Assembly: GCA_963457665.1 (NCBI GenBank)
Contig: OY735224.1
Coordinates: 40,549,329 to 40,613,328 of the forward strand
From: Thysanoteuthis rhombus
Lineage: Eukaryota; Mollusca; Cephalopoda; Oegopsida; Thysanoteuthidae
Reading direction: 5' to 3'
Length of the DNA: 64,000 nt
The position numbers were made by a program, and so were the translations under genes. Positions 1 through 10,334 of the stretch are shown piece after piece. The notes beneath the pieces are model-generated. The model saw only the letters and a program-made list of their open reading frames with translations. It made no database searches and was not told where the DNA came from. Within the stretch, counting starts at the first letter, position 1, and each line of letters starts with the position of its first letter.

Positions 1-34
1 TTTTTTTACCCATTAGAAAATAAATAAAGCATTT

Positions 35-150
35 AATAGTTATCCCCTTGACGAATCATAAATTAAAATACATAGAGGTGAGTGCAAAGACCCTACAATA
101 TAATTATTCAGTTGCAAATTAGCTTGATTTTTTTCCCATTCTTTAATGCA
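35..150 (+). repeat. Dispersed repeat family X, copy 1
   Basis: This stretch aligns with 2795-2890, 35980-36110 and 57345-57480. Shared landmarks are a TTATCC-CTTGA start, a GGTAAGT/GGTGAGT word, 'agaccctaca' followed by an ATTATT block, and 'agttgcaa'. No coding capacity or target duplication is visible. The class of element is unknown. Confidence 0.45.
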
Positions 151-1321
151 TTTTAGGGGTACCATAATTCTAAACCTGAAGCTACAATGCATTATTTTGG
201 CTACTGAAAGATCCCACCAACAAAATGAAACTTTTAGTACTAAATACAATAATTGACAGTGGATGTGATAATTTGAAAAAGGGGACACTGAATATCTGAA
301 GACCAAATTTGGTCATTTTTATTTATCATCAATTTTGGTAAATAGAACTCAAACCAACTATACATTTTCTGAAAGCTTATAATCTAACTTTTTGGGGATC
401 AACTTTGAAATTATTCAAATTACATTGTTTTAGCTCATTAGTATTCAAAATAGTTGCCCCATGACTGACAGAAAACTAAAAATTTCCAAAACAGAAACCG
501 TTTCCTTTTTTGAGATTACAAAAATGGATTTTGCTAAATTGCATAAACATTTTCATTGAAAAAATGAGGCTTGAAAAATATTTTCTTCCTTTTTGAGACA
601 TTTTATCTTAATTTTATAAAAGCAAGTGAAGCCATTGAGAACCACTCTTGGTCTCTAACAGCATACAGGTCCCCCTCCCATTTACAACCAGGTTCCATTC
701 CAATGTCCAAGTGGTTAAATGAAATGGTTTTAGGATTCAAAAAATGCAACCTTTAGCCCTGTTTTTCTTAAAACAATGCAAATAGTTTCAGATCTAGCCA
801 TAATGTGGTTTCAACCTTTTAAAACATCTTTTCAAGATTTCATACATAGTACTGGGTTTTACAATAAACTTTTACCATAAACCTGAGGATATTTTTGGTA
901 TATGTACATTTGCATGTTCATACTTTTATCAAGTTTTATGAATCTTTTTCCATTTTTTATACAATATTTCGCTAAAAACAAAGAGGTCTAATGGTTTCTT
1001 TTTATACCTTTTTCAGCACTACTAAAATACAATGGTCTGCTTTGAGGTGCATTCATTAATTCTCTTTCTCTAGTTAAGGATTGAATTGATTTGTCTTCAT
1101 GAGTGTCTCTAATTATTGATACAGAGTTAACATTTTAGAATATTTTTATTCTTAAAATATAGTTTAAAAAAGTATGATGAAATTTTTTAAATCATAAATA
1201 TTCATTATACTTATAAGATATTTTAAAATTGTAATCCCAAAAAGAATATAAATGGTGTGTGTGCAAAAGTTGTTGTGATTGTAACTGATTGGTTGATTAA
1301 CAACTATAGGTACATTACGTT
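151..1321. other. AT-rich stretch without recognised feature
   Basis: I see no gene, RNA gene or clear repeat here. The open frames are short, lack any recognisable motif and look like chance frames in AT-rich DNA. Confidence 0.5.
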
Positions 1322-1670
1322 AAAGACTGTCAACATCCACATGGGGTTTGTCCAGGTCTAAATTGGGTTTGGCTGGTTGCTTATGTATGAGTTGCATGCG
1401 CTGGCCATACCAATGGAGCTTAGTATGCTAAAAATTTGAACATTTATTCCTTATTATGATTACAAAAAAAGCTCGGGGGGGGGGGGAGAGAGAGAGATGG
1501 TATATTTACAATGTAAGTTTATGCCAAATTGATCCCTTAGCTTGTTTTTTTTTTTAATTTGGACTTGATCACCATTTCTAACAATTTTTTAATTGATCAT
1601 CCCCAACATAGCATACTTCTAAAAGGCATGGTCACATGATGGTTTCTATTGCGTGACTAACCAGACCTGT
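1322..1670 (-). repeat. Dispersed repeat family A, copy 1 (full length)
   Basis: Read on the minus strand, this copy begins 'acaggtctggttagtcacgc', passes through 'gttggggatgatcaat', 'gggatcaatttggcataaac' and 'tagctccattggtatggcc', and ends 'gttgacagtcttt'. The same landmarks occur in the same order in six other copies (9652, 19690, 34209, 39686, 53832 plus; 52495 minus). A poly-G/(GA)n run at 1478-1497 lies inside it. There is no ORF. It is either a non-autonomous retroelement or a MITE-like sequence; the class is not resolved. Confidence 0.75.
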
Positions 1671-1869
1671 ATTGTTTTGAATTAGGAAGTAATCGTCTAT
1701 CAACAGAGATAGGCATTAATTCAATGCAAATCACAGTGAATATCCATAAGAAGTTAAAGACTTCATCAGTGGGAGTAGACAGTGTCACAGTGTATATCTA
1801 GAGCTAAAAATTATATAATCTATACAACATTTCTCCTTGTCAAAATCTCTGTTTATTACACTCTGACTG

Positions 1870-2345
1870 GTCAATTCGTCAAAAACTGACCAATCACGAG
1901 TGAAAGAATTTTGGAATGCAGAAATTTAAATAAAGTTAATCATGGACACATTCACTTTTTTGTTACATTAAAAGATTTGGTTTAGCAATCACAACAACAA
2001 GTAATCTTTCATGAAAATGTTATACTTATTCTTTTTACTATAAATTAAATGAATAAAAATTCTATTAAAGATATTATTTCAGGACTAAAAATTATATTAA
2101 TTGAACTATCACTTATAATTACTATAAATTAAATAAAAATAGTATTGATATTATTCAAAATATTCCTTATTTTATATTAAAAGAAAGAGGGGAGAAAAAG
2201 TTAGATAGTTTACTGAAGGGATGGGAAAGGGGAGGGATGTTAAGTAGTTCAATAAGAGGGTAGAAAGAGCGGAGAAAAAGTTTACTGAGAAAGTAGGAAG
2301 AGAGGGGGGTGAAAGTTAAGTAGTCTACTTAAAGTGTAGGAAGAT
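1870..2345 (+). repeat. Dispersed repeat family W with purine-rich minisatellite tail, copy 1
   Basis: The first part has 'gaccaatcac', then 'aaagaattttgg', then an AT-rich middle. The end (about 2165-2345) is a degenerate tandem array of units resembling 'gagaaaaagttaagtagttt' followed by 'actgaaagggtaggaag', about 40-50 bp per unit, four units. The same order, with fewer tail units, is seen at 10335-10620, and the reverse complement at 32530-32830. It is non-coding. Confidence 0.65.
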
Positions 2346-2794
2346 TTTCACAAATGAAAGTAATTATATAAAATATAAAATAAGAAGATACAGGCATAAA
2401 GTAAGAGAAGAGCAGAAACATGAGATAATGGATAATCTTAGTTATCAATACTTATGGAATTAACACAAGTCCAGCAGGTGATCCAGTATCATTCATAAGT
2501 CCTTTTAACGTCTTGATGTAATAGCAAGAGGAGGTCAGACTATCTTTTGATCTGTTAGAGCCATTACTAGTATAATATATAAATATGAATATATACTAGT
2601 GTTCTGATGACACTTGCTAAGAAATGTATATCTCATCAAATTTTTACTATTATTCACTTAAAGACTGCCTTCAGTAGCCATTAAATATGAAGTCAACTCA
2701 CTTCCTGTTTATAGAATTCACATTAAATTATGAGTATTTATTAAAAAAAATGAATGAATGGTTGAAAATATATTCAGCAATCAATATATTTGGA
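2346..2794. other. AT-rich stretch without recognised feature
   Basis: Only the first part ('agaagatacaggc' near 2382) resembles the W-family copy at 32.5 kb on the other strand. The rest shows no gene or repeat that I recognise. Confidence 0.4.
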
Positions 2795-2890
2795 GTTATC
2801 CTTTTGAGAAATCAGATCATTACATAGATTAATAAGGTAAGTACAAATATAGACCCTACATTATTATTGAGCTGGAACTTGTACTGAAAA
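2795..2890 (+). repeat. Dispersed repeat family X, copy 2
   Basis: It aligns with positions 35-150: 'ttatccttttgagaaatcag', then 'ggtaagtacaaat', then 'agaccctaca', then ATTATT and a GAGCTGGAAC segment corresponding to 'cagttgcaaatt'. Non-coding. Confidence 0.45.
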
Positions 2891-2907
2891 TTTCTTTATA
2901 CATATAG

Positions 2908-3150
2908 AAGAGGGATCAGTCTTCTATTGTAATCAAATAATAAAATGATTCCTCCACGATTAATACATCCTACCATCAGTTGTCCCTGGGCATAAAGAGG
3001 GGGATCGGTTTTCTACTGGTATTTAGTTGTAAACTGACACCCAATGATTCATACATGACCATAGCTTCGAGTAACAAGTCTCGGTTTTCTATTGTTATCA
3101 ACTACTAAACTGATCACTCCAATAATTATTGAATTATTCATACCCATTTA
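2908..3150. repeat. Degenerate tandem repeat, about 76-89 bp unit, three units
   Basis: The word 'gatcggttttctactg' or a variant occurs at about 2914, 3003 and 3079. Each is followed by an 'aacta-taaactgat' block and an 'aatgattcatac' block. Unit spacing is about 89 and then 76 bp. It is not coding and appears to be a local tandem expansion. Confidence 0.6.
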
Positions 3151-3348
3151 TTAGCAATATATGCAAATTTCTTCTATCTGTGGTTGGTTAATTTACCTTA
3201 CTATTAAGACAAAACAAAGAAGATTGCATCAAAAAAATTTCAAGACTATATACAATCATCCTTCAAAATAGTTGAGTTGAGACTTTGGAAGAGAAAATAA
3301 CTTGCCAATACATACATGGATAGCCTCATTTTTATGGCTTATATTCCA

Positions 3349-3395
<47 letters not shown>

Positions 3396-3980
3396 CGTGT
3401 CTGGCTTTGCAATGCTTGAAACAGGTTAAGTTCTGCTTTTGATTATGTTTATTGAGAGAAAAGTTTGAAAATCTCCCCAAAATAAAGCAGCCTTTATTTA
3501 ATTAGGATCCAATGAAAATCAGTCAATCTAATGATCTTTTAACTGGATTTTGAAAATATTTTTTTTGTTTCTTAGCAGTTATATTGGTTCAGTTGTAAAG
3601 TGAATGTTGAGTCACTTTTCCTTACCTATAAATGATGAAAGCTGGTTTCAATTTACAAGCTTTTATGGGACAGGTAAATGTGGATGACTAGTAAAGAGAA
3701 AACTTTATAACCCAAAATGTATAGGTATTTTGGTATATGCCCAGTATCAAAATACCAACATATGATAGGTAATATTCTACTTCTAATATAGATTACTACT
3801 TTAATTTTGTTGCATAAACAACATTATCCCACAAGCAGACTTGAGGTAAGTATCTTAATTTTTATCTCATGGAAAACTGAAAATCATTCTTTTCAAACAA
3901 AGAACAAGAATGAAATTTTTCAATTTATTCTTATAATTAGAATTAAGTATGATAACATTATTATAAATTTTGATGAGTTA
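3151..3980. other. No gene; contains a (TA)n microsatellite at 3355-3392
   Basis: A run of about 19 TA dinucleotides lies at 3355-3392, preceded by GTGTGTG. The minus-strand frame across it (3256-3480) is an artefact that reads the microsatellite as alternating Tyr and Ile. Nothing else is recognised. Confidence 0.7.
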
Positions 3981-4078
3981 TTACCTTCATCCTAAGTTTT
4001 ACTTTCTTTTAATCACTCAATAATTATGGTTCAAGTCAAGCTGTGATAAAGAGCAACTAAAAGTTAGGATGAAGGTAA
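3981..4078. repeat. 98-bp hairpin element with 20-bp inverted arms
   Basis: The left arm 'ttaccttcatcctaagtttt' (3981-4000) and the right arm 'aaaagttaggatgaaggtaa' (4059-4078) are inverted copies matching at 19 of 20 positions. The spacer is about 58 bp. A miniature inverted-repeat element is the simplest reading. The right arm recurs in part near 7143, at the edge of the second family Q copy. Confidence 0.6.
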
Positions 4079-4214
4079 AAACTAATAATAAAGAGTTAGG
4101 TGTCAACGTTATCCCATCAGCCAGTAAGTTTATGTATGTAAATATTTAGCAAAAATCTGCCATGAGGACCAGATTTTCACAAATGAAAGCATCTTATTAG
4201 ATGGATAAATCCTA

Positions 4215-4440
4215 CAGAATTCAGCATTTGGACTGTTCTACAGCTAAATTGTAAAACTATGAACTTTGTGAAATCCCTGAACATTTCAGTAATTAAATCC
4301 CTAGTTGAAGTAAAGCTGAACAAGATTTTGATCTAGACCATTACTACAGTAACGAGTTAGATTCTAACTAGGTGCCCAACAGGTGCCCAACAACTATGGC
4401 TTGGTATCAAAATAAGCAGCAAATACATTGTAAACACTGA
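4215..4440 (+). repeat. Dispersed repeat family Q, copy 1
   Basis: It aligns with 7165-7325. Shared landmarks are 'aacatttcagtaatt', 'aaatccctagtt', 'gatcTAGACCattactacag', 'aacgagtt' and 'ggtgcccaac' followed by 'atggcttggtatcaaaa'. The word 'aggtgcccaac' is duplicated in tandem at 4370-4391. Non-coding. Confidence 0.6.
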
Positions 4441-4659
4441 AGCAGAATATTCATGATATTTACCAAGTTTAACTTCTATTTACTTGGGTAGACTCAACTG
4501 AACTGAATGTGACAGATAAACTTATTGCTATTAATGTTCCAAAGTGTGCCATTAATTGAGAGAGAATTCAATTTTGATTTAATCTACGAAAACCTAAAAA
4601 TTTTTTTAAAGATATGCAACATTCCATTTCAGGCATGAAAGGATTAATATTCATTTACT

Positions 4660-4950
4660 TCTGCTAATAAAGTTGGAGGAGGTATATGTATTCTTGTGTA
4701 TTTGTCTGTTTGTTTGTCCATACAATATCTCTAAGTTCTTAATGAATTTTAATGACATTTTGAGGAAGGAAGGTTGGGCTATAAGCTAAGGAAGATTGAT
4801 AGAATTTTAACATAGATCCAGGAATTGAAAGAAAAAAGTTTAATAGTCAACTCCCATGCATACTAGCTATATACCAACTGATTTTCATTCATTTATTTTT
4901 TCAATGACATGGGCATTAACAGCAGGTATGTGCTCCATGAGTGCTTTATA
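4660..4950 (+). repeat. Dispersed repeat family G, copy 1
   Basis: Landmarks are 'tgtctgtttgtttgtccata', 'caatatctctaagttcttaa', 'tgaggaaggaaggttgggct', 'ataggaaTTTTA' and a closing 'gagtgctttatag'. Two other loci share them in order (26735-26935 and 53325-53795). The G-family unit is about 150-280 bp and is not coding. Confidence 0.65.
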
Positions 4951-5584
4951 GTTTTCATTGTATTATATTAATAAAATCAAATCAACAAAGTGAGAATAGT
5001 TTCAAGTTATGACCTAATAAATGAAATAACATCTATATTTATGGTTTATATAAAAACAGCGAAGGACTCTAACAAATTTTCACTTTGTGAGAGGTCCCAA
5101 ATGCCAATAGAAAATTTCTTAGTAATATATTTTCAGTTTGCGAGAAGAAGAAAAACTACAAAATTTAATAAAATTTTCCAGAATCATCTAGATTCCATTT
5201 AAAATTAAATTTATATCTTGTATCTAGGCGCTTATTTCACAACCAATAGATATTTGGTGAATTATAATATTTATTGCATTGTTCACATGTTTATTTGTAA
5301 TTATACATTACTTTGAATGTAATTACTACATCATGCATTATTTACAAGGTTACTATGACTTTACGGGTATGATATTTTTATTTGGAATGAATTACTGAAA
5401 TCCAATAGATTTGATTGTTCACTTAACGGATTATCATCTTATGAGATCTTTTGTGGGACAGGTTGTCCTTGTTGAGTGAGGTACCACTGTGCTAATTATT
5501 TCCAACAAAAATATTTATGGATATATTTGGATTTCTATAGGATCTTTCTTTTTACAAAAAAGTATTCCATACATACATACATAG
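4951..5584. other. AT-rich stretch without recognised feature
   Basis: No gene or repeat is recognised. The 70-codon frame at 4990-5202 has no start context, no motif and an AT-driven composition. Confidence 0.5.
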
Positions 5585-5745
5585 TCCACTTGGATAGTGT
5601 TATGGTTAGTATGTCCGCCGGACACGCAGAAGGTTCCAGGTTCGATTCACAGTACAAGCTAAGGGATTAGGTAGGAAAGTATTGTCAGGTGAACTTACAT
5701 CTTACCAAGTGGCGGGGTCAACCAAACTCGAGACTTGCTTATACA
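5585..5745 (+). repeat. tRNA-derived SINE (family H), copy 1
   Basis: The head is tRNA-like: an A-box-like 'tatggttagtatgtccgc' and, about 30 bp on, a strong B box 'ggttcgattcac' (5640-5651), the internal RNA polymerase III promoter arrangement of tRNA genes. The body continues for about 90 bp and runs into a (TA)n(CA)n microsatellite. Related copies are at 43258-43400 (plus) and 56745-56895 (minus). The cloverleaf is decayed and the SINE tail is present, so this is not a tRNA gene. Confidence 0.65.
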
Positions 5746-5747
5746 CA

Positions 5748-5750
<3 letters not shown>

Positions 5751-5790
<40 letters not shown>

Positions 5791-5803
5791 CACACACACA
5801 TAC
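5751..5803. repeat. (TA)n(CA)n microsatellite
   Basis: About 17 TA units are followed by about 9 CA units. It abuts the 3' end of the SINE at 5585-5745, as often happens with SINE tails. The open frames on both strands here are artefacts. Confidence 0.95.
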
Positions 5804-6349
5804 ATACTGGTATCAATATGGTTGTGCTGTAAAGAAAGATATTGAAATTCCTGAACATCCCTTTTTCCATTCCAATTTGTTCAATTCTATCGGATGAAGT
5901 ACAGACAGTCCGTGGGTTACGATTGAGTGCCATTTCTGGGTCTGTTCATAAGTCATAACAATCACGTACTGTGAATCTCTAGCGTCAGATAGTCAAATAT
6001 TTGTCTCAGTATATAGTTCCTTTCTATGTATAAAGAAACAATAATAAAAAAGTAACTATGGTAATATTTTTATTGTTAATTTTGACTAATTTTTACCTAC
6101 ATTTTTAGCTTCTTTTCGTCACAACTTTCATTTGGACCGTCATTTGAGTGAACAGCCTGATTAAGAGTGTTTATTTGTTGCCATGAAGATGAAAAATGCA
6201 ATTCATATTGCAAAAGATTAATGAACTCATGTTAATATAAAGTAAATTTTATGTTATTTTCTAATTTTAAAACAGTCTTCTTTCGTCAATCAACACCTAT
6301 TCAAAAACGTAATTGAATGAAATTTTTAAATTTCCATTCTGAGTTTTTT
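5804..6349. other. No recognised feature
   Basis: This AT-rich stretch shows no gene and no clear match to other parts of the window. Confidence 0.4.
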
Positions 6350-6880
6350 TTCTGGCGGTAATTGAGAAAAGAAGCCCAAATTGTTGTCTAAAGAAACAAA
6401 AAGCTAATTTTCATTAATCATTAAGTAGAATGGGATATTTCAGCTGTGGTCCTTCATTGTTGGTGATTGACAGTTATTTAATAAATTAGCGATTGAAACT
6501 TGTTTTTTTTGTTTTGATTTTCCAGCAAAATTTTTTTTTTTTCTAATCATTCTGAAAGGTCAAGATTTGTTTTTTGTTTCTAAACAAAATTAATTTTCTT
6601 TCAATTAATTAAAGGTGTCTAGAACCATCTGGAAATCTGTTAGTTTTTAGAGAATTTTTTTTACATGGTTACAGAGAGGGGGTTTCTATTTACAATATAA
6701 TGCTATATTCAGCAAAAATTGTTTTCCTAAAAATCTAACAAATTCCCAGATGGTTCTAGGGTCTAATTTTCTTCAATGAGAAAAAAAGAATGATGAATCT
6801 TGACCCCATTCTTCATACATTTAGACAAAAATTGGGGCTTTTTTTTCTTTCTAGCAAAGTCAAGAAAAACTTAAGATCTT
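6350..6880. mobile_element. Large imperfect foldback element, about 530 bp
   Basis: The inner arms are 'gtctagaaccatctgg' plus 'aatctgttag' (about 6617-6643) and the inverse 'ccagatggttctagggtcta' (6747-6766). The match extends outward: 'aaggtcaagatt' (6557) is inverted as 'aatcttgacccc' (6796), and 'gagaaaagaagcccaaattg' (6364) is inverted near 6820-6860. The centre is about 90 bp. The whole is a palindromic or foldback transposon; no transposase frame is present. Confidence 0.6.
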
Positions 6881-7071
6881 TCAATTTTGACTTTCTGAAA
6901 CTTCATCTACATCACAGAAGGGCTGCCAGCTGTGTGCCGGAGAAATGTTATTTGGGGAAAAGTCTGAGAGACAATCAACTGTTTCACCTTAATTCTACCA
7001 GTTGTTTTTACCGCAACTATTGCCCTCTGGCAGTGAGCTAATAATATTGAACAGAAAATAAAGAATAAGCT

Positions 7072-7143
7072 TAGGGTGGGAATTGAACCCACATCCCCTA
7101 GCTGAGGAGAAGCATGGTTAAGCCACACAACTAATAAAATCAA
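7072..7143 (-). repeat. tRNA-like SINE head
   Basis: Read on the minus strand, an A-box-like segment 'tgtggcttaaccatgctt' is followed by the B box 'gggttcaattccca' (about 7077-7090 in plus coordinates). The spacing is that of a tRNA. Acceptor-stem complementarity is not evident, so it is called a SINE or tRNA pseudogene rather than a tRNA. Similar heads occur at 17262 and 30995. Confidence 0.5.
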
Positions 7144-7164
7144 GATGAAGGTAAAAAGTGGTTA

Positions 7165-7325
7165 CATAAATAATGATTCCAAACATTTCAGTAATTTCCT
7201 GAAATCCCTAGTTTCACATTCAGTGAAGTAATGGTTAACAAACTTGTGATCCTGACCACTACAACTGTAATGAGTTTAACCCTCACTGGGTGCCCTACTA
7301 CAGTGGCCTTGTGTCAAAACTAAAC
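7165..7325 (+). repeat. Dispersed repeat family Q, copy 2
   Basis: It matches 4215-4440 through 'aacatttcagtaatttcc', 'gaaatccctagtttcac', 'gtgatcctgaccactaca', 'gagtttaaccctcactgggt' and 'ggccttgtgtcaaaac'. Non-coding. Confidence 0.6.
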
Positions 7326-7485
7326 TAAACATGTTTCTATCCATAGACACTAGTTCTCAATATCAATTTCTATCAGTAGATACAAATTGACTTTTTAAGC
7401 ATAAAAGATTTTCCTTAATGCATCGTATGAGTCTGTTTAATACCAATGAACTGGAGTCTGATGGATGCAATACTACATTTTGAAG

Positions 7486-7572
7486 AGTCGACTTATCCAG
7501 TTAATAATTGGACTAAACTTGAATTAAACATTAATTTAAGGGTTGACTTATACGCCAGCATATACAGTAAAT
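7486..7572. repeat. Possible DNA-transposon end with GTCGACTTAT words
   Basis: The segment has 'gagtcgacttatcc' and, 50 bp on, 'gttgacttatacgccagcat' followed by 'atacagtaaat'. The related phrase at 42862-42935 is 'tatttcgtcagataagacaa' with 'aaaatggggtcatccca'. Terminal motifs of this kind are common in animal repeats. Boundaries and class are uncertain. Confidence 0.3.
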
Positions 7573-8059
7573 ATTGCACTGAAAAGATTAACCAATTAAC
7601 TAAGGGACTTCAATAGAAGTAATTTCATCACTGAATATATCAAGTTAGAATGAATTCATTCAACTAACAAATTTTAAGATTCAATCCGAGAAATAAAAAC
7701 TTTTTTTTTTATCAAAGAAGACTAAATTATTATGTGAAACTGATAAAACAGAGTTGGAAAATTAACTTTGAATTTAGATTAGAAAAAGGTCATTTACTGC
7801 TTCATTAAAGGCTTTTGTTTTGAGACAAAAGACAGTGAAGGGAGGTTACTCTTGCAAGTATCAGAATCTATCAATGCATTTAAAAGTGTCTACTATCTTG
7901 AAACATTTTTCCTGTTCATATAATTATACCAGTCACTGGTTTCTAAAATCCAATTATTTTGTCATTATTAAACCTTTAAACAATGGCTTCTGCACCTCCA
8001 GAAATCCGGTACTGGAGCTCCTGAGAAGAAAAGCTGGAATCAATTTTGGGAAAGTTTGT
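7573..8059. other. No recognised feature
   Basis: AT-rich. The plus frame at 7820-8194 (124 codons) has no recognisable domain and runs into a family E fragment, so I do not call it a gene. Confidence 0.45.
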
Positions 8060-8130
8060 TCATTGACCACAGAAATGTTTTTATCCATTTCATTTTTACA
8101 GTTGGTTTGCAGGATAGGTCAAAAATATTT
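8060..8130 (+). repeat. Family E fragment
   Basis: The segment 'agaaatgtttttatccattt' followed by 'catttttacagttggtttg' matches the 3' part of the E copies at about 11713-11760 and 48358-48405 ('tttctacagttggtgtaaac' there). Only this internal piece is present. Confidence 0.45.
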
Positions 8131-8364
8131 CCAAGTGGGGCATGAGAGTTGTGTCACCTGTCATCAAACAGGCTCAGGGTATATAGTAAAATAGCTCTCA
8201 GCCTGAAATATAAAATTCAAGGACTGAAAAGGTTGATAATCATTATCATTATTTATTTCATTGTTAGAAAATATAACAATGGATATGTTATTTACACCTC
8301 CACTTGAGCTTGAAATATTGTCAAGTAAAAACAGTTTGTCTCCTGGCCACATAAACTAGAACTG

Positions 8365-8660
8365 CAGATTCGTCGGTGCAGAGTTTAAAAATGTGTCAAA
8401 TTTTTGTTTGAATGAGTCCGTTTTGACACCAGTCATGTTTTCGATGTATGGTGGTAAACCGTTAGAGAGTTTTGGACCATTCACTTGGATTAGAGGTATT
8501 ACACAATTTCTATCTCGATTATCACTTAGGCTGGTTTTGAGAGTAAAATTGGGAGCCATATCTTCCAGATGTAGGTTATGGAGTACCTTTTATATTTTTG
8601 TTAGACAGAATAAAGGTTCAGGTACTTTAAGCCTTTCCCAAAAGATGTTTCACTTCCATT
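8365..8660 (-). pseudogene. LINE-type reverse-transcriptase ORF, C-terminal remnant
   Basis: Read on the minus strand, one frame gives 'KGLKYLNLYSV' and then 'YKRYSITYIWKIW', broken by a stop. After a frameshift the adjacent frame continues as 'APNFTLKTSLSDNRDRNC' and then 'GPKLSNGLPPYIENMTG' with 'FKQKFDTFL'. The order 'RxxRY-x-IYxWKI', then 'GPxLxNxLP', then 'FKxxxDxFL' is what I know from the extreme C-terminus of many invertebrate non-LTR retrotransposon polymerases, after the catalytic palm, in the thumb or connection region. The catalytic FADD motif lies outside this fragment. The frameshift, the stops and the absence of upstream RT motifs mark it as a dead 5'-truncated copy, the usual fate of LINE inserts. 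The LINE clade cannot be told from this tail. The reverse-strand frame over the same bases is a shadow. Confidence 0.72.
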
Positions 8661-9651
8661 ATGTATGAATTGAAAGTTCTCTATATCTCTCTAAGTTTGT
8701 TGATTCATTTTTGCTTTTAGGCACACACCAACTAAGAACAATAAACAAACCTCATGCTTTATATCGTGTAAGCATGGGAATAGCAGACCTAGTTTTGAAT
8801 TAGAATTAAAATTAATAATCGGCGGATTTTGTGTACCACTCAGTTAAATATTTTTATTGATTTGGTTATAATGCATGGTAATGAGTGATACCAACTTGGT
8901 AAGAAGAACAGAACCTCCAACTTTTCAGTTGACTGAATTACACCTGAAAGTCTAATAAAGGTATTCTCCACTTTTCAAAAGTGTGATAACACCACTTTTT
9001 CGCTTTTACAAAAAAAGACGAAAAAGTGAACACAGGATTCATCATTTTTCAGCAAGCTGTTTCAGGGACAGTGCACACCTACTTCCTCTCTCTCCTATTC
9101 TACCATCCCCAGTATCATTCACCACCCAAAACTCAAAGGACAGCCTAATATCACCATATTTTAGGGCTGGAAATGCTCAAGAATCTTTTCTCGTATAGAT
9201 TGTAGATTGTTTCTCCACTCCATATCATTTCAACATACAAAAGATTTTAAATAATGGGAGGTCCTGTATCATTTTTGGTTCACCGATTTCTGCTTAAGGG
9301 ACTACAGAATGACGCTAACTAAACACAAGGACAATTTAGCGCACAATAACTGAGAGCATCTCCACGCAAGGACCAACAGAAAAATATGAGTGAATTGAAA
9401 CAATTTATTGAGATACAAAAATAAAATTATCATTTTAGAGAATTAATTTACATCAGGAGTAGAAATAATAAATTAGAAAACAAAACTATCAGAAGAAAAA
9501 TTATTCTGAATATTTATTCATATGAAAAGATATAGAAATTAATAATCTTTCTTTTAATTTCACTCAGAGATTGATACAATGTTCAGACAGATAAATGTTT
9601 CATGAAAACAAAATAGGTTTACATTTTCAAAATCAAAATTTATATTATAAT
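8661..9651. other. No recognised feature
   Basis: No gene, RNA gene or clear repeat was seen. The 71-codon plus frame at 8983-9198 has no recognisable motif. Confidence 0.4.
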
Positions 9652-9905
9652 TGGTTAGTCAATCAATAGAAACTATCATTTTTAGCAGCATGCCGTACTG
9701 GGGGTGATCAATGTATAAATTACTTCTCTCGCCTTTTGTCGGGCAGTGATCACTAAAGAAGTCAGAATTTTCATCAAAAAGTGTGAATCTTGCAGGCAAA
9801 AAGTAATGAACTAGCATAAACCTACGTTGTAAATATATGTAAATATGTACATACATAGCCAACCAGACAAACTTGAAAACTGAACAAACCTACGTTGACA
9901 GTTTA
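9652..9905 (+). repeat. Dispersed repeat family A, copy 2 (internally deleted)
   Basis: It starts 'ggttagtcaatcaatagaaa', continues 'agcagcatgccgtactggg', 'gtgatcaatgtataaattac' and 'cagtgatcactaaagaagtc', and ends with 'catagccaaccagaca' and 'ctacgttgacagttt'. The middle segment present in the 400-bp copies is shortened. Confidence 0.75.
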
Positions 9906-10334
9906 ATAGCTAAGAAAAAAGATTGATGATCATTTAGTTCCACTAACAGGTAAAAGAAGAGGGCAAATTAATTTAGTAAAAGAGATAGCAAAAGAAAAGT
10001 GACCCTTGCCTTTAAAAAGGAGACCAAAGGTTGGTCACCAGACGAAGCAGACATATACCAGAGTACCAGGTAGATGGGCAAGCCAGGGGTGCCAGTCCCT
10101 GGCTGCTGGCAATAGAAACACATTGAACTCTCACTCTCTTTCCCTCTATGTGAATGAGGATTTTGTTTAGTCTTCAATCTTAGACTAAATGTGTTTTGGG
10201 TCAGCCGAAGAAGAGAAATAAACATTTGATTTTGAATCCCAATATGCGAATTTCGTTCCCTGCTCTGCTGCAGCTGTAGTGCCACCAAAATGGTACTTCA
10301 TCAAAAAAAAAAAGGTCCCCACACCATTATCCCT
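9906..10334. other. Unexplained, less AT-rich segment
   Basis: About 10000-10290 is less AT-rich than its surroundings and has a 106-codon minus frame (9968-10288). The encoded peptide has no motif that I recognise, and the segment did not match other parts of the window. It could be an unrecognised repeat or a coding relic. Confidence 0.3.

Noticed and set aside
2598..2625. CTGATGA followed by GAAA at 2.6 kb, as in a hammerhead core
   Set aside because: The bases between the two words do not form a stem II, and no stem III or cleavage context follows.
5585..5745. Functional tRNA gene
   Set aside because: A and B boxes are present but the cloverleaf and acceptor stem are not; the 3' body is shared with other SINE copies.
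7820..8194. 124-codon open frame
   Set aside because: No recognised motif, and its last part overlaps a family E fragment.
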